The translations under genes were made by a program, and so were the position numbers. This document shows positions 11,545-21,537 of a stretch of 64,000 bases of DNA, piece by piece; position 1 is the first letter of the stretch; the number at the start of each line of letters is the position of its first letter. The stretch is from NCBI GenBank assembly GCA_963922205.1, contig CAWUHX010000004.1, positions 1,550,001-1,614,000 on the forward strand. Direction: 5' to 3'. The notes below the pieces were generated by a model. It made no database searches. It had not been told where the DNA came from and saw only the letters and a program-made list of their open reading frames with translations. This DNA comes from Romanomermis culicivorax. Its lineage: Eukaryota > Nematoda > Enoplea > Mermithida > Mermithidae.

Positions 11545-13320
11545 TAATTCATTAAAATTCAGGAAACATCTGAAATTTTTGAGTTCGATCGAAGTCTAAT
11601 CTACAAGCGTTGTGGAAAAAATTTTCCAGCAAACTATCCAAGAACATAATACACGAGAAATCGACGGTTAAGTCGTCTATGATGACAAGTGAGAGCCCAA
11701 AAAAGCTATTAAATTTTCCTGCCTGAAACGCCGGAAAATTATTTTGGGTATTGACATTCTGCGATACTGGAAAAACAATTTTCCAACCACTTATTTGAAG
11801 AATTAGATTCGAATTATCTGTTCAAAAATCGTAATTTCTGGAATTTTATATTTGAAAAGTTTTAAAACCATTAATTTATCCACAAACTCTCATGAACTTG
11901 GCCGAAAAGATATGAGTAAGAAGAGTAGAAATTTCCGAAAACTACTTCCGTGAAGCTTTTGGATTGATTTTACGTTAAGAAAGGAATAATCGCTTCAAAA
12001 AGTTTACAGACTTGACGTATTAATCTTTCTCAAAAAATGTGAATCTTCATTAAATATCAAGATGAAATATTGAAGATTACCAATTAAAACATGAGATAAT
12101 ACGTTTCAGATGATTAAAACTATTAAAGATTAAATGATAAGTGAAGGTAGACATGTTAGAAGCGGCGCCTGAGCTAGGAGGTTAATAATGCTCATTTAGG
12201 TTATAGCCGGCGCGAAGCGCCGGAAAATTTTGAGATTATGACCTTCTAAAATGCACCAAAATGCATCTCTTCTGTATCCGTTGTGATCAAACACATGATT
12301 CAGAAAATTCTGACAAGCCATTTTGGCTTGTTGGACTAAAATTCTACAAGCCATTTTGTCAGTCCAACAAGCCATGGCTTGTAAAATGCAAAAAAAACTA
12401 TGCTCATGACGAATATATTGGTGTTACAGGAGCGGGTGAAGCGTGTTAACGATAGAGTTCTCAGGAATTTATCCGTTATTAACATTTCTATGGCTCTGAT
12501 TAAAATCGTCTAATTTCATTTAGTTCTTGGTCCGGCGCCGAGCGCCGGAAAATTTTTTGGATTTTCACTTCCTAAAACGCTGGAAATTGAACCTTCACAA
12601 CGTTGGGAAATAAATTAAAATCCGACTGATGAAGTATAATTTGCTTCCCATTCCGGCGCGTAAAATTTTTCAGTTTTATATTCTAAAACGCTGGAAAATA
12701 AATCCCTCCAACAGATATTCATAAACAGAATTGATGAAAAATTTCAATTTTAGGTCATACCTGTAAGACCTCCGACCAGTTGGGGGGGGGGTAAATCCGA
12801 AATTTTGGGGGGGGAGGTAGGAAAAAGTCGAAATTTTTCCCAAAAAAGGCCAAAAAACATACACTTTTTGGCAAATTTTTTTAATTTTTTCTCAACTGGG
12901 GGGGGGGGGGTTGGGGGGGAATGATTTTGGGTACTGGGTTGGCCAAATTGGGGGGGTCCCCCCCAACCTCCCCTCCCCCCAAGTACAGGTATGTTTTAGG
13001 CGACATAATTGACTGTTAACGATTAGAAAATGAAACGAGCTAACTTGATTGACAGAAACTATTGAGCATCAATTAGTAAGTCGAAGTAGATATGCTAACG
13101 GCCGCGCCTGATAAAAAATAGTCAAGGTTGTACCCGTGACCGGCGCGAAGCGCCGGAAAATTTTGAGATTTTGACCCTTTTAAGTCCACCAGAACGCATC
13201 TTTTCGGTTTTGAATTCCCCAAAATTTTTTCCACAATGAGAACCATACCCAATTTTTTTTTCCTCATTTCGAAATTTTTTTCCTCAAAAGACCCCATTTG
13301 GGGAAAAAAACGGTGCTCTC
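11545..13320 (+). repeat. Dispersed R1 repeat with CCGGCGC hairpins, longest copy
   Basis: Starts gttaattcattaaaattcag, as does 63474, and follows that copy to the window end. It carries hairpins ccggcgcgaagcgccgg at 12207 and 13140 and ccggcgccgagcgccgg at 12533, each followed by aaaatttt. No protein-coding content is seen. Confidence 0.6.
12775..12985. repeat. Extreme G/C-tract segment
   Basis: Runs of 8 to 14 G occur four times on this strand and are followed by the near-palindrome GGGGGGGTCCCCCCC near 12953 and C-rich text. The block lies inside the R1 repeat, after cctgtaagacctccgacc, which is also present at 63290. G-quadruplex potential is high by inspection. Confidence 0.7.
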
Positions 13321-13748
13321 AAGTCTATACATATTATACGTGATCCAAAACGGGTAACCCGAATTACCCGGGTGGCCGAGTAATGGTTTTCATTTTGTAC
13401 CCGGGTCATTCGGGTACCTGCTGTGAAGCTTTATTCTAGTAGAAAAATTTTTTTTATGCCATTGGCACAAATTTTTTTGGCCTCTTGTGCCAATTGGCAC
13501 AAATGTCCGTGGTCAAAAAAAACGCTGGAAAAAACTCGACGGCATTCGACATAGTACAGTAAACTCGATACTTCTGGGAAAATTCATACAACGCGAAAGA
13601 CCTTTGAGCACTAATGAAGATATGACGTTCATGAGGAGATAAAAAAAGTCATTTTCTCAAACATCTGCAAGATCGAAAATTGAAAGAAAATTAGAATTGG
13701 CAAATATTCTTTCACTTTATTAAACAATAAGAAAGACAAGGAAGACGA

Positions 13749-16700
13749 TCAATCTGAATTTGACAATGAACTGGTGCTTCTTTCTTCTCTTCTCAGGAAC
13801 GTTCTTGCTTTCTTCAATTTATTATACGCCACCACGCTACATTCTTTTAGTCGTCTGTTCTCTTGAGCCAAACTTCTACAAACACCGAGTTTCATTGTCA
13901 GTTTTTTGTCCAAATTTTCTGTTATCTTCTTTTGCTCATCGTTTTTACGTTTCTCTTCCGTCAAGCATTTAGTCAAATCGTCAATCAATTTTATCAATTC
14001 GATCATCTTTTGTTCGTTCCCATTTAATCGGTCGATCAATTCTTCATTTTCTATTTTATATTTTTTCAACGCCGCGCTTGTATTTTCTTTTTGATCGTTA
14101 ATGATCAAGTTTTGACGCTCGAGCTCCGAATATTTTAAAGCTAATTTCCTCATTTCCGATTCGCATTTGCATAATTTTTGGGTTAAATCTTCTATTTCCG
14201 ATTTATAGTTGGTCTAGAAAAATAGAAAAAGAAACGAAAAAAGGGAAAATTAAAAACGAAGTACTATTTTTGATTTTTTATTAGCTTGGAAATAGATGAG
14301 CTTATTGATCTCCTATCCACTTTGAAATGATAGAAGTCAGAAAAGTAAGTTCAATTTGATACGCAACTTTGTAATAGTTGGAAACCTTTTACTGTAGAAA
14401 AACGCAAAATTTTTCACGAGAATGTAGAGGCCAAAAGCTTGGTCAATTCAAACCGAGCTAGTTCGATATCCGTGTGTTACTCGAAAAAATTTGGTCACTT
14501 AACTTGTTTGGCCGCTCATTAACGAAAAAATTTTCATACTGTAATAAGCTTACTAGAATTTTTTCCTTATTGATCTTACTTTTCAAGGGATCATTGCATC
14601 GTTCATTTCAAAATGATTGGAATATAACAAGTTTCGAGTCAAAAATTCCACGGTAAAGTTTTTTTGAAATGATTTTAGTGACAGTATTTTGATCACTCAT
14701 CAAGCAGAAGTATTTCATGATTAACAGATTGTAGTTTATAAAAATCAACATGACTTGTATCAGATCACTTAATAAAATTTGATAAGTTTTGCAAAATTTT
14801 AAAAAATTGATCCAAAAATTTCGAAATTAAATCAATGACTCCCCCAATCGATGTCATCAATCTCACAATGAAAATCCAGTCATTTGTTGAGTTCTTCTTC
14901 AAAACTAATTCTGTAGGTGCAAAAAAACATTTGATTTTATGTCCGTCCAGGAAAAATGTTGAATATGGAAATTAGGTTTGAACATTATCTCAGGATCCGG
15001 CATTGTGCTAGCAGTGTAAAACATGCCGTTAGAGGAAAAAATATGTGACGAAAACAGAACACTATTTCTGAAATACCCATCAACTATAATGCTTGTTGGG
15101 ACACCCTGTTGCACGATTCAGTTTCCTCAGAATTTTTGGATATCACTTCTCGAATGTATCCATATTATATCGGTGTACCGAATGTATCGCCATCTCAAAT
15201 AATGTATTATGTCTCGGTATCCAGAACAACATGTACAATTTTGGTTTTTTTCCATCATATTAATTCATTCTCGTTATCCCGAATTCACCTTTTTGTTCAT
15301 GTTGTTAACTCTAATTTTTTCCGAACTTCCTAAAATTTTTTGGGGCTTAGACTTACTAGGCTATTGCTTAGACTCTTTTTTAGGCTATGGCTTAGGATGT
15401 GGCTTTGGCTTTGGCTTGGGCTTAGGCTCGCTTAGGCTTAGGCTTAGGCTTAGGCTTAAGCTTAGGCTTAGGCTTAGGCTTAGGCTTAGGTTTAGGCTTG
15501 GGCTTAGGTTTGGGCTTTGACTTAGGCTTAGGCTTAGGCTTAGGCTTAGGCTTAGGCTTAGGCTTAAGCTTAGGCTTAGGCTTGGGCTTAGGCTTAGGCT
15601 TAGGCTTAGGCTTAAGCTTAGGCTTAGGCTCAGACCCAGGCTCAGGTTTAGGCCTAAGATACTAATTCATTCGGGATACTGATCTGTTCGGAATACTGAT
15701 ACATTCGGGATACTGATACGCATGATATAAGCGACACAGAACCTTTAAAATATTTTGATTTTTCAGGAATGTGAGACAAAGAATTCTTTACATCAGTTAC
15801 TGATACTATCCCTGTCTCAGGCGCATCCTATACTTTTTGAAACAATTGTTGCAACGATTCCATAGGAGTAAGTTCAATACAGAAAAAATCTGTAAGCTTA
15901 TTACTGTAATCGATAAAGTAATTTTTCTTCATCTGGGAATGGTTCTAATTCTGTCAACAAATAGTCAAAATTTTTCGAATAGTAATCAGTTATAGACACT
16001 TTTCAATAGATAAGCATGGCGGTTTTTCATTGACTTTGGTCTTCCTCATTCCCATGTGGAGAAATTTAACGTTTTTCTACAGTATAAAGTTTTTCCACCA
16101 GATAAAAATTGTGTATCGAATTGAACCTAATTTTATGTTAGGGGGCTATAAGCATCAGAAATACAAGTTTTGGTAGATTTTTCCGATGCAGTTGCGACTC
16201 AGTGTTTGCGAACTTGAAACGTAGAATACACAAGTTCATTTCGCAAAAGTTCATCATCTATTTCAGGTTTGCAGTTGAATCTTTCAGATAAAAAATGTGC
16301 ATTTCCGTAAAAATATAAAATTTCACATTTACCTTTAATTTTTCCAAATTTAATTCCGAAATACGGAAAATATCCTCAAATTCTTCCGGTCGAATCTTCT
16401 TTTTGTATTCATTCTCAAGAATTTCCAACTTCAATTTATTTTCTTCATATATAATCGATATTTTGGCTAATTGTTCTTCGAAAGAACATTTTTCCATTGA
16501 TAATTTTTTCTTTTCTTCGGAATAACGTTCAATTTCTTGCTTATATTTCTCTTCCAAAGATATGGCATGAGCTTTCTCTAGATCTACGCATTTTTTCCAA
16601 TGCAAATTTTCGCCTAAAATTCGCTGCACTTCTTGATTTTCACTTTTCTGTTGAGCTTTTTCGTCCATTATCGATGCTAAACGTTGCTTCAAAGTTTCGT

Positions 16701-16920
16701 TTTCGGTTTTAATTTCTCGGATAATTTTATGTAAATGATCATTTTCGCTCTGTAATTCGTAGACTTGATTCTCTAGGTTATACATGAAACGTTCATGTTT
16801 CAAACGAGATTGATTTCCGACTGATGATGAATTAATTTGTTGATTTGTCGTTGCATGTTCGCTTTGCGGATAGTCGTGATTATTGTTCGTTTTCAATTTT
16901 GATCTGACGAATTTCATCAT
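13749..16920 (-). CDS. Coiled-coil protein, two visible exons
   Basis: Exons are 16920-16333 and 14213-13749; both borders are GT/AG and phase 0, giving 350 aa. The first 35 residues are polar (MMKFVRSKLKTNNNHDY), then heptad-rich text runs almost to the end, for example LENQVYELQSENDHLHKII, LEEKYKQEIERYSEEKKKL and QENRRLKECSVVAYNKLKKA. The tail RREERSTSSLSNSD is basic then serine-rich. No catalytic or named domain is recognised; structural, centrosomal or motor-adaptor roles are all possible. AATAAA on the minus strand (13722-13717) lies about 27 nt past the stop, supporting the 3' end. The frame stays open upstream of the ATG and a possible acceptor (catttttag) lies nearby, so further 5' exons are likely. 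The 2.1 kb intron holds M repeats and a TTAGGC array. Confidence 0.7.
14310..14640 (-). repeat. Dispersed M repeat, copy 2
   Basis: Reverse-oriented copy with aagtaagttcaatttgatac, tactgtagaaaaacgc, tactgtaataagctta and gggatcattgcatcgttc. It lies in the intron of the coiled-coil gene. Confidence 0.6.
15347..15657 (+). repeat. Interstitial TTAGGC array 1 (degenerate)
   Basis: Regular TTAGGC hexamers run from about 15408 to 15655, preceded by a decayed stretch with ggctatggc and ggctttggc variants. TTAGGC is the telomere repeat of most nematodes. Scattered TTGGGC, TTAAGC and TCAGAC variants show age. Words gggatactgatacattc follow directly, as at array 3. Confidence 0.9.
15840..16150 (+). repeat. 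Dispersed M repeat, copy 3
   Basis: Forward copy with aagtaagttc-like start, cttattactgtaatcgat, gataagcatggcggtttttc, tgtggagaaatttaacg, ctacagtataaagttttt and gaattgaacctaattttatg. Confidence 0.65.
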
Positions 16921-16999
16921 CAATTCTATAAATTCTAAAAATGTGAAATAATGATGTTTTTATGAAAAAACAACAGAAATTGAATACACAAAAACCAAG

Positions 17000-17460
17000 A
17001 TTTTTTCGAGTACCATCTTTCAAGTCCAGGCTCCCCTGTTGCTCTAAGGTAAAATGGATGTTGTATGGTAACATGCGAAATTCCATCCATAGGATTGATG
17101 TTTCAGCCAATCCACTGATTCCAAACCGACCATTTTTGTTGAGCCCTGGTTGGGATGATCACACCTACCCTGACATTGGCCAGTGAAGGGACAACTCTGG
17201 TGTCACCCATGAAGTCCATGAACACTGGTGGTGACCATAGCAGGGACTGCCCTGCTGCTGCAAAGGAGCATGGAATTTGTGGCAACAAACAACATTCCAG
17301 CCACAAGATAGATGTTTCAGCCAATCAATGGGTTCCAAACTTGGCCATTTTTGTTAAGTCCTGGTCGTGATGGTCACACCTACCCTGACATTGCTCAGTG
17401 ATAGTACAACTCTGGTGTCACCCAGGGAACCCTTTAACATTGATCACCCACGGTAACCCC
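17000..17460 (+). repeat. Tandem block of about 220 bp units
   Basis: Two units share tttcagccaatccactg, ccaaaccgaccatttttg, gatcacacctaccctgacat and acaactctggtgtcaccca. Related units recur in reverse at 19860-20560, so the two blocks bracket the intervening SINE-bearing DNA. No protein is apparent. Confidence 0.6.
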
Positions 17461-17684
17461 AACACCAATAGTTTTGGAAATACACAAATGTTAACTAAGT
17501 AGAAGTGTATTGTCATTCTTTTGTCACATGAGATATTTTTTTGACACTAGCTGGTTCAATCAAATCTGGCTAGTTGAATGTTTATATCCTTTATGGTTCC
17601 TCAGATCAAGTGTAGGATTATTTTCTACTTATTTTGTACACTATTTAAATTTGTGTGTAATGGAGGCCCAAAGAGAAAAAGGGT

Positions 17685-17900
17685 TATGTTGTAGTGTTGC
17701 GTCCGGCTGTTCATTATGTGGCATACTCCGCACTCATCACCACCACTGCAAGCACAATTTCCGAACCATCCATGTGGCTCCGGTAGCGCAGTTGGTGACA
17801 CGTCTGCCTTGAATGCAAAGGGTCGAGGGTTTGGGCCTCTCACTGAGCATTATTTTTCTGACGGACTGGCCACACGGATTTGAGCATACAACATTAGTGA
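17685..17900 (+). mobile_element. tRNA-Thr-like SINE, copy 1
   Basis: The tRNA-like body is 17777-17848 with A-box-like ggtagcgcagttgg and B-box-like gggtttgggcctc. The anticodon loop is damaged (cttgaat). It shares upstream text (ttcattatgtggcatac, accatccatgtggctc) and downstream gcattatttttctgacgg with the copies at 18.0 and 20.7 kb. Confidence 0.7.
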
Positions 17901-17936
17901 TGGTCAAGGGCCCTTCCTCCTCGAAGGGGGGGGGGG

Positions 17937-18150
17937 GTGTTGTAGTGGTGCGTTCAGGTGTTTATTATGTGGCATACCTCGCACTCACCACCACTACTAC
18001 AACCACAATTTCCAAACCATCCACGTGGCTCAGTTAGCGCAGTTGGTAGCGTGTCTGCCTTGTATGCAGAAGGTCGAGGGTTCAAGCCCCTCACCGAGCG
18101 TTATTTTTCTGACGGGCTGGCCATGTGGATTTGAGCATATGACAGGTAGT
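17937..18150 (+). mobile_element. tRNA-Thr-like SINE, copy 2 (best preserved)
   Basis: Bases 18028-18099 fold as a near-complete cloverleaf. The acceptor stem GCTCAGT/ACCGAGC has one mismatch, the anticodon stem TCTGC/GCAGA is perfect around loop CTTGTAT (anticodon TGT, Thr), and the T-stem GAGGG/CCCTC is perfect around TTCAAGC. A T-run follows. Because flanks on both sides match two other copies, it is called a SINE head and not a stand-alone tRNA gene, though transcription by RNA polymerase III is plausible. Confidence 0.7.
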
Positions 18151-18559
18151 GTAACATGACTTCATTTTTCTATTTAATGTGAGGTATCACGTGCATTATA
18201 TCACTTGCAGTTTCAGACTTTGGGTTAGTCGAGTAGGCTCATAAATTTCTAGTCCAAAGCAGCATATGGTTCAGCAGGAAACTGAAACAATGTGAATGGG
18301 TACTTGCATTTCAGTCTATTTACAAGCAGCTTCTCAAGGCTTCCCAATGCTCGATCCACAGCCTTTTCATATAAGTCATAAAACTACAGAAACTATGATT
18401 TCGCAAACATTTTCTATAAGCTGATCTCAGATGCATAGAAGTTGAAATACATACAATCTAGTATGACGCAGTATAAGAAACAAATAAAGTGAGACATTGA
18501 ATAGAGTCTGTTTCTAAATTGACATTAGTTTCCATAGGAACAGGTTTTACCCCAATATT

Positions 18560-18950
18560 CTATTTTTCGTAAAATGCCTCTAAATTCTATTCATTTTGAA
18601 ATGATCGATGCTTATTACTTATTACTGTAATCTTACTACTGTAATCAATGAAAGAAAAAAAATTTTATTCAGTGAACAGAAAACTGAACAGCTGAAAATT
18701 TCTTTTGATTTTATAATGAAACAGTTTCTCGAGTAGCAGTCAGCTATCGATGTAGGTCTGTCCAAATCAACAATGGATAAACATGATGTTTCTCAATGAT
18801 TTTGGCTGTTCCCCTTTTCACGAAGAAAGTTAGAATTTTTTCTACAGTATAATGGATTCCTCTGAATGAAAATTGCGTATCAAATTGAACTTAATTTTTG
18901 GTTTCCGCTGTGCTCATATTTTAAATGAATGAACCATAGTGGAAAGTAAG
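18560..18950 (+). repeat. Dispersed M repeat, copy 4
   Basis: Forward copy with ttgaaatgatcgatgc, cttattactgtaatc, tggataaacatgatg, ttctacagtataatgg and aaattgaacttaatttttgg. Confidence 0.6.
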
Positions 18951-18959
18951 TAATACAAT

Positions 18960-19860
18960 TTTCTGCAAAATCATAGGTCCCATAAGACTGGAAGTTTGTG
19001 AGTAAGCTCAGCATAACTCAAATAATTTTTTGAGGCAAAAATTTGCATTGATTTTTGTGATTTATCAGTTTAAGAGCCACTTGTAACGAGGAAAATTTGT
19101 CTAGGATTCGGAGCCGGCTGAATATGCTGCACTACGTTACTAGAATACTGTAACTCAGGCTCACTTGCAGATAAGGGGCATTTGTCGTGGATGCAGTTGC
19201 GGACGTCAGTGCACTAATGCAGCGCAGTTAAGTTTTACTGACGATGAAAAATAATTATACACTGATAAACAAAAATAAATGATACCATAAACGAACATTG
19301 CAATAGTTATGGTTAAATGAAAATTAACAGTAGTTTACTGTAGTCAATCAGCGTAAATCCAAAGTGAATAATTCAACATTTCGAATCTAGAAAAAAATCA
19401 AAATAGCATCTTTAAAAAATCAAAATGGGCAGCACATCAAAGATAGAAAATTGCTGAAACTAGCCAATCAAAAGCGTGGCTCCGCCTCCTATGTTTATAT
19501 ATGCCGGAACATTTCGCTAGTGGATTTCTTTGGTCAGGGACGGCAGAGGGCGCCCTGGTTTTTTCTCGATTTAGTGTGATTTTTCAGAAAAAAGTAAAAA
19601 ATGATATTTTCACAAAAAAAAAATAATAAAAATTTTTGTTTCCTGAGCAGATAGAGAACGACAATAGAACAGTCGATGAAGTCCGAAATTTGAATTTTTT
19701 CTGAAATTTCTTAATTTTGGGTGAAAAACGAGCATTTTTGATGTTTTTCAGAGAAATATCAGAGAATAAAATTTTTCAAAACCAATATTTCTCTTGGAAT
19801 CCCAGTGCAGAGTAACCTACTCTACTTCACATGGCCCCGTGAAGGGCGTGTTAAAGTCCA
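18960..19860. other. Repeat-poor AT-rich stretch
   Basis: No gene is visible. Bases 19390-19530 carry aaaaatcaaaatagcatctt words and cctatgtttatatatgcc, echoing 41100-41200. Otherwise nothing is recognised. Confidence 0.4.
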
Positions 19861-20580
19861 GCTAACCATGACCCCAGAAATCCATTTTGAAGGTTTCTGG
19901 TATACATAAACCTAGGCAGATTGTTGAAAGGCTTCCTGGGTTGCACTCGAAGCTGTCCTACATCTGGTCAATGTCAATGTAGGTGTGATCATCTCGATCA
20001 GGGCTAAAAAAAATGGCTGCGTAATCCTTCCCTCGGAGCAACAGGAACGTCCGTAGTACAGTCACTGGTATTGATGGGCTTCTTGAGTAGCACCTGAGCT
20101 GTCCGACCACTGGCCAATGTCAGGGTAGGTGTCATTCTGGACTAGGGCACAACGAACATGGCTGGGTTTGGAACCCGTGGATTGACTGAAACATCAATCC
20201 TACTGGTGGGATGCCGTATGTTTCCATACAATATCCTTCCCCCTTGGAGCAGCAGAGGGCCCCTGGTGCAGTCATCAGTGTAGAAGGGCTTCCTGGGTGG
20301 TGCTGGAGCTGTTCCATCACTGGCCAACGTCAAGGTCGGTGTGACCATCCCAATCAGGGCTCAACAAAAATGACCGGATTTGGAACTCATCCCTTGGAGC
20401 AACAGGAATGCCCCTGGTATGGTCACAAGTGTTGAAGTGCTTCCTGTGGGGCGTCCGAACTGTGCCACCATTGGCCAATGTCAGGATAAGTGTGACCATC
20501 CCTTTCATGGCTCAATAAAAGTGGCCAGGTTTCGAACCCCTGGATTGGCTGAAACAACAATGGTATAGGTGGAATGAAAT
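19860..20580 (-). repeat. Reverse-oriented tandem block of about 190 bp units
   Basis: Three to four diverged units share ctggccaatgtcagggtagg, gttggagctgtccga-like text, gagcaacaggaacg-like text and ggattggctgaaac. They are the reverse complement of the units at 17.0-17.46 kb. Short open frames here are by-products. Confidence 0.6.
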
Positions 20581-20589
20581 GTACAACAG

Positions 20590-20800
20590 GAGTCCTGTAG
20601 TGCTGTGTCCGGCTGTTAATTACGTGGCATGCCCTGCCCTCACTACCACCACTACAATTACAATTTCCGAACCATCCCCGTGGCTCGGTTAGCACAGTTG
20701 GACAGGGCGTCTGCCTTGTATGCAGGAGATTGTGGGTTCGACCCCCTTACCAAGCATTATTTTTTCTGACTTTCTGGCCACATGAGTTTGGGCCCTTCAT
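20590..20800 (+). mobile_element. tRNA-Thr-like SINE, copy 3
   Basis: Body 20683-20755 has A-box-like ttagcacagttggac, intact anticodon stem with loop cttgtat, and a canonical B-box gggttcgaccc. Flanks match copies 1 and 2. Confidence 0.7.
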
Positions 20801-21537
20801 TGGCTATTTCCAGAAATTTTCATAATTTGACGTGCCCCTATCTTTATTTTTTTCCAATTTTGTGATCCTTCTTGAAAAAATGTTGTGCCACATGGTCAGA
20901 GGTAATGATTGTGTTAATGATTTTTTCTGAAGCCTATATTGGGCCATGGTCTAACTTGGAGAATTTCCGTCATCTCTGGATTCTGTTGTTGTAAATTGAA
21001 AATGTCAAAAAATCAGGTCCCTAAGAGTTGTTTACACAAAGATTATTGATATGCCTAATAGGCAGTGAAAATTTGCATAACATTTGTGTGGCGTCTTTTC
21101 TCGCCTTTTCTATGTAAATGCCCCCCAGTACATTAACATGTGTTTTTGTGTGCATTTTCATTCCCAGAGTGTTTCTCCTGGTCATCTTTATTACAAGTTT
21201 GTGTGTTTTGGCCTCAGGCGTTTCTACAGCATGAGTCAAACACATCACCTTTACTGTAGGATTTTTTACTCAAAATATACACAAGGGTTAGTTCAACTAG
21301 GCTCAAAAATTTTCAATCTATAACATTTGTATGGTTTAGGTGGAAAATCGTCAAAAACTATTAATATTATTTATGAGCATTTCAAGAAAAATAAACTATA
21401 GAAATTTAAATGAATTGACATTTAGAAAACAAATATGAACTAAATTTCCATTCGTAGAATATTGTAATAAATTCATGTAAATTCCAGGCTCAATAAGATT
21501 CAATTTTATTTTCATAGTGTTTTGCAGCACAATAGCT

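Noticed and set aside
18028-18099. Stand-alone tRNA-Thr gene
   Set aside because: Both flanks are shared with two other copies, which marks it as a SINE head, although pol III activity is possible.
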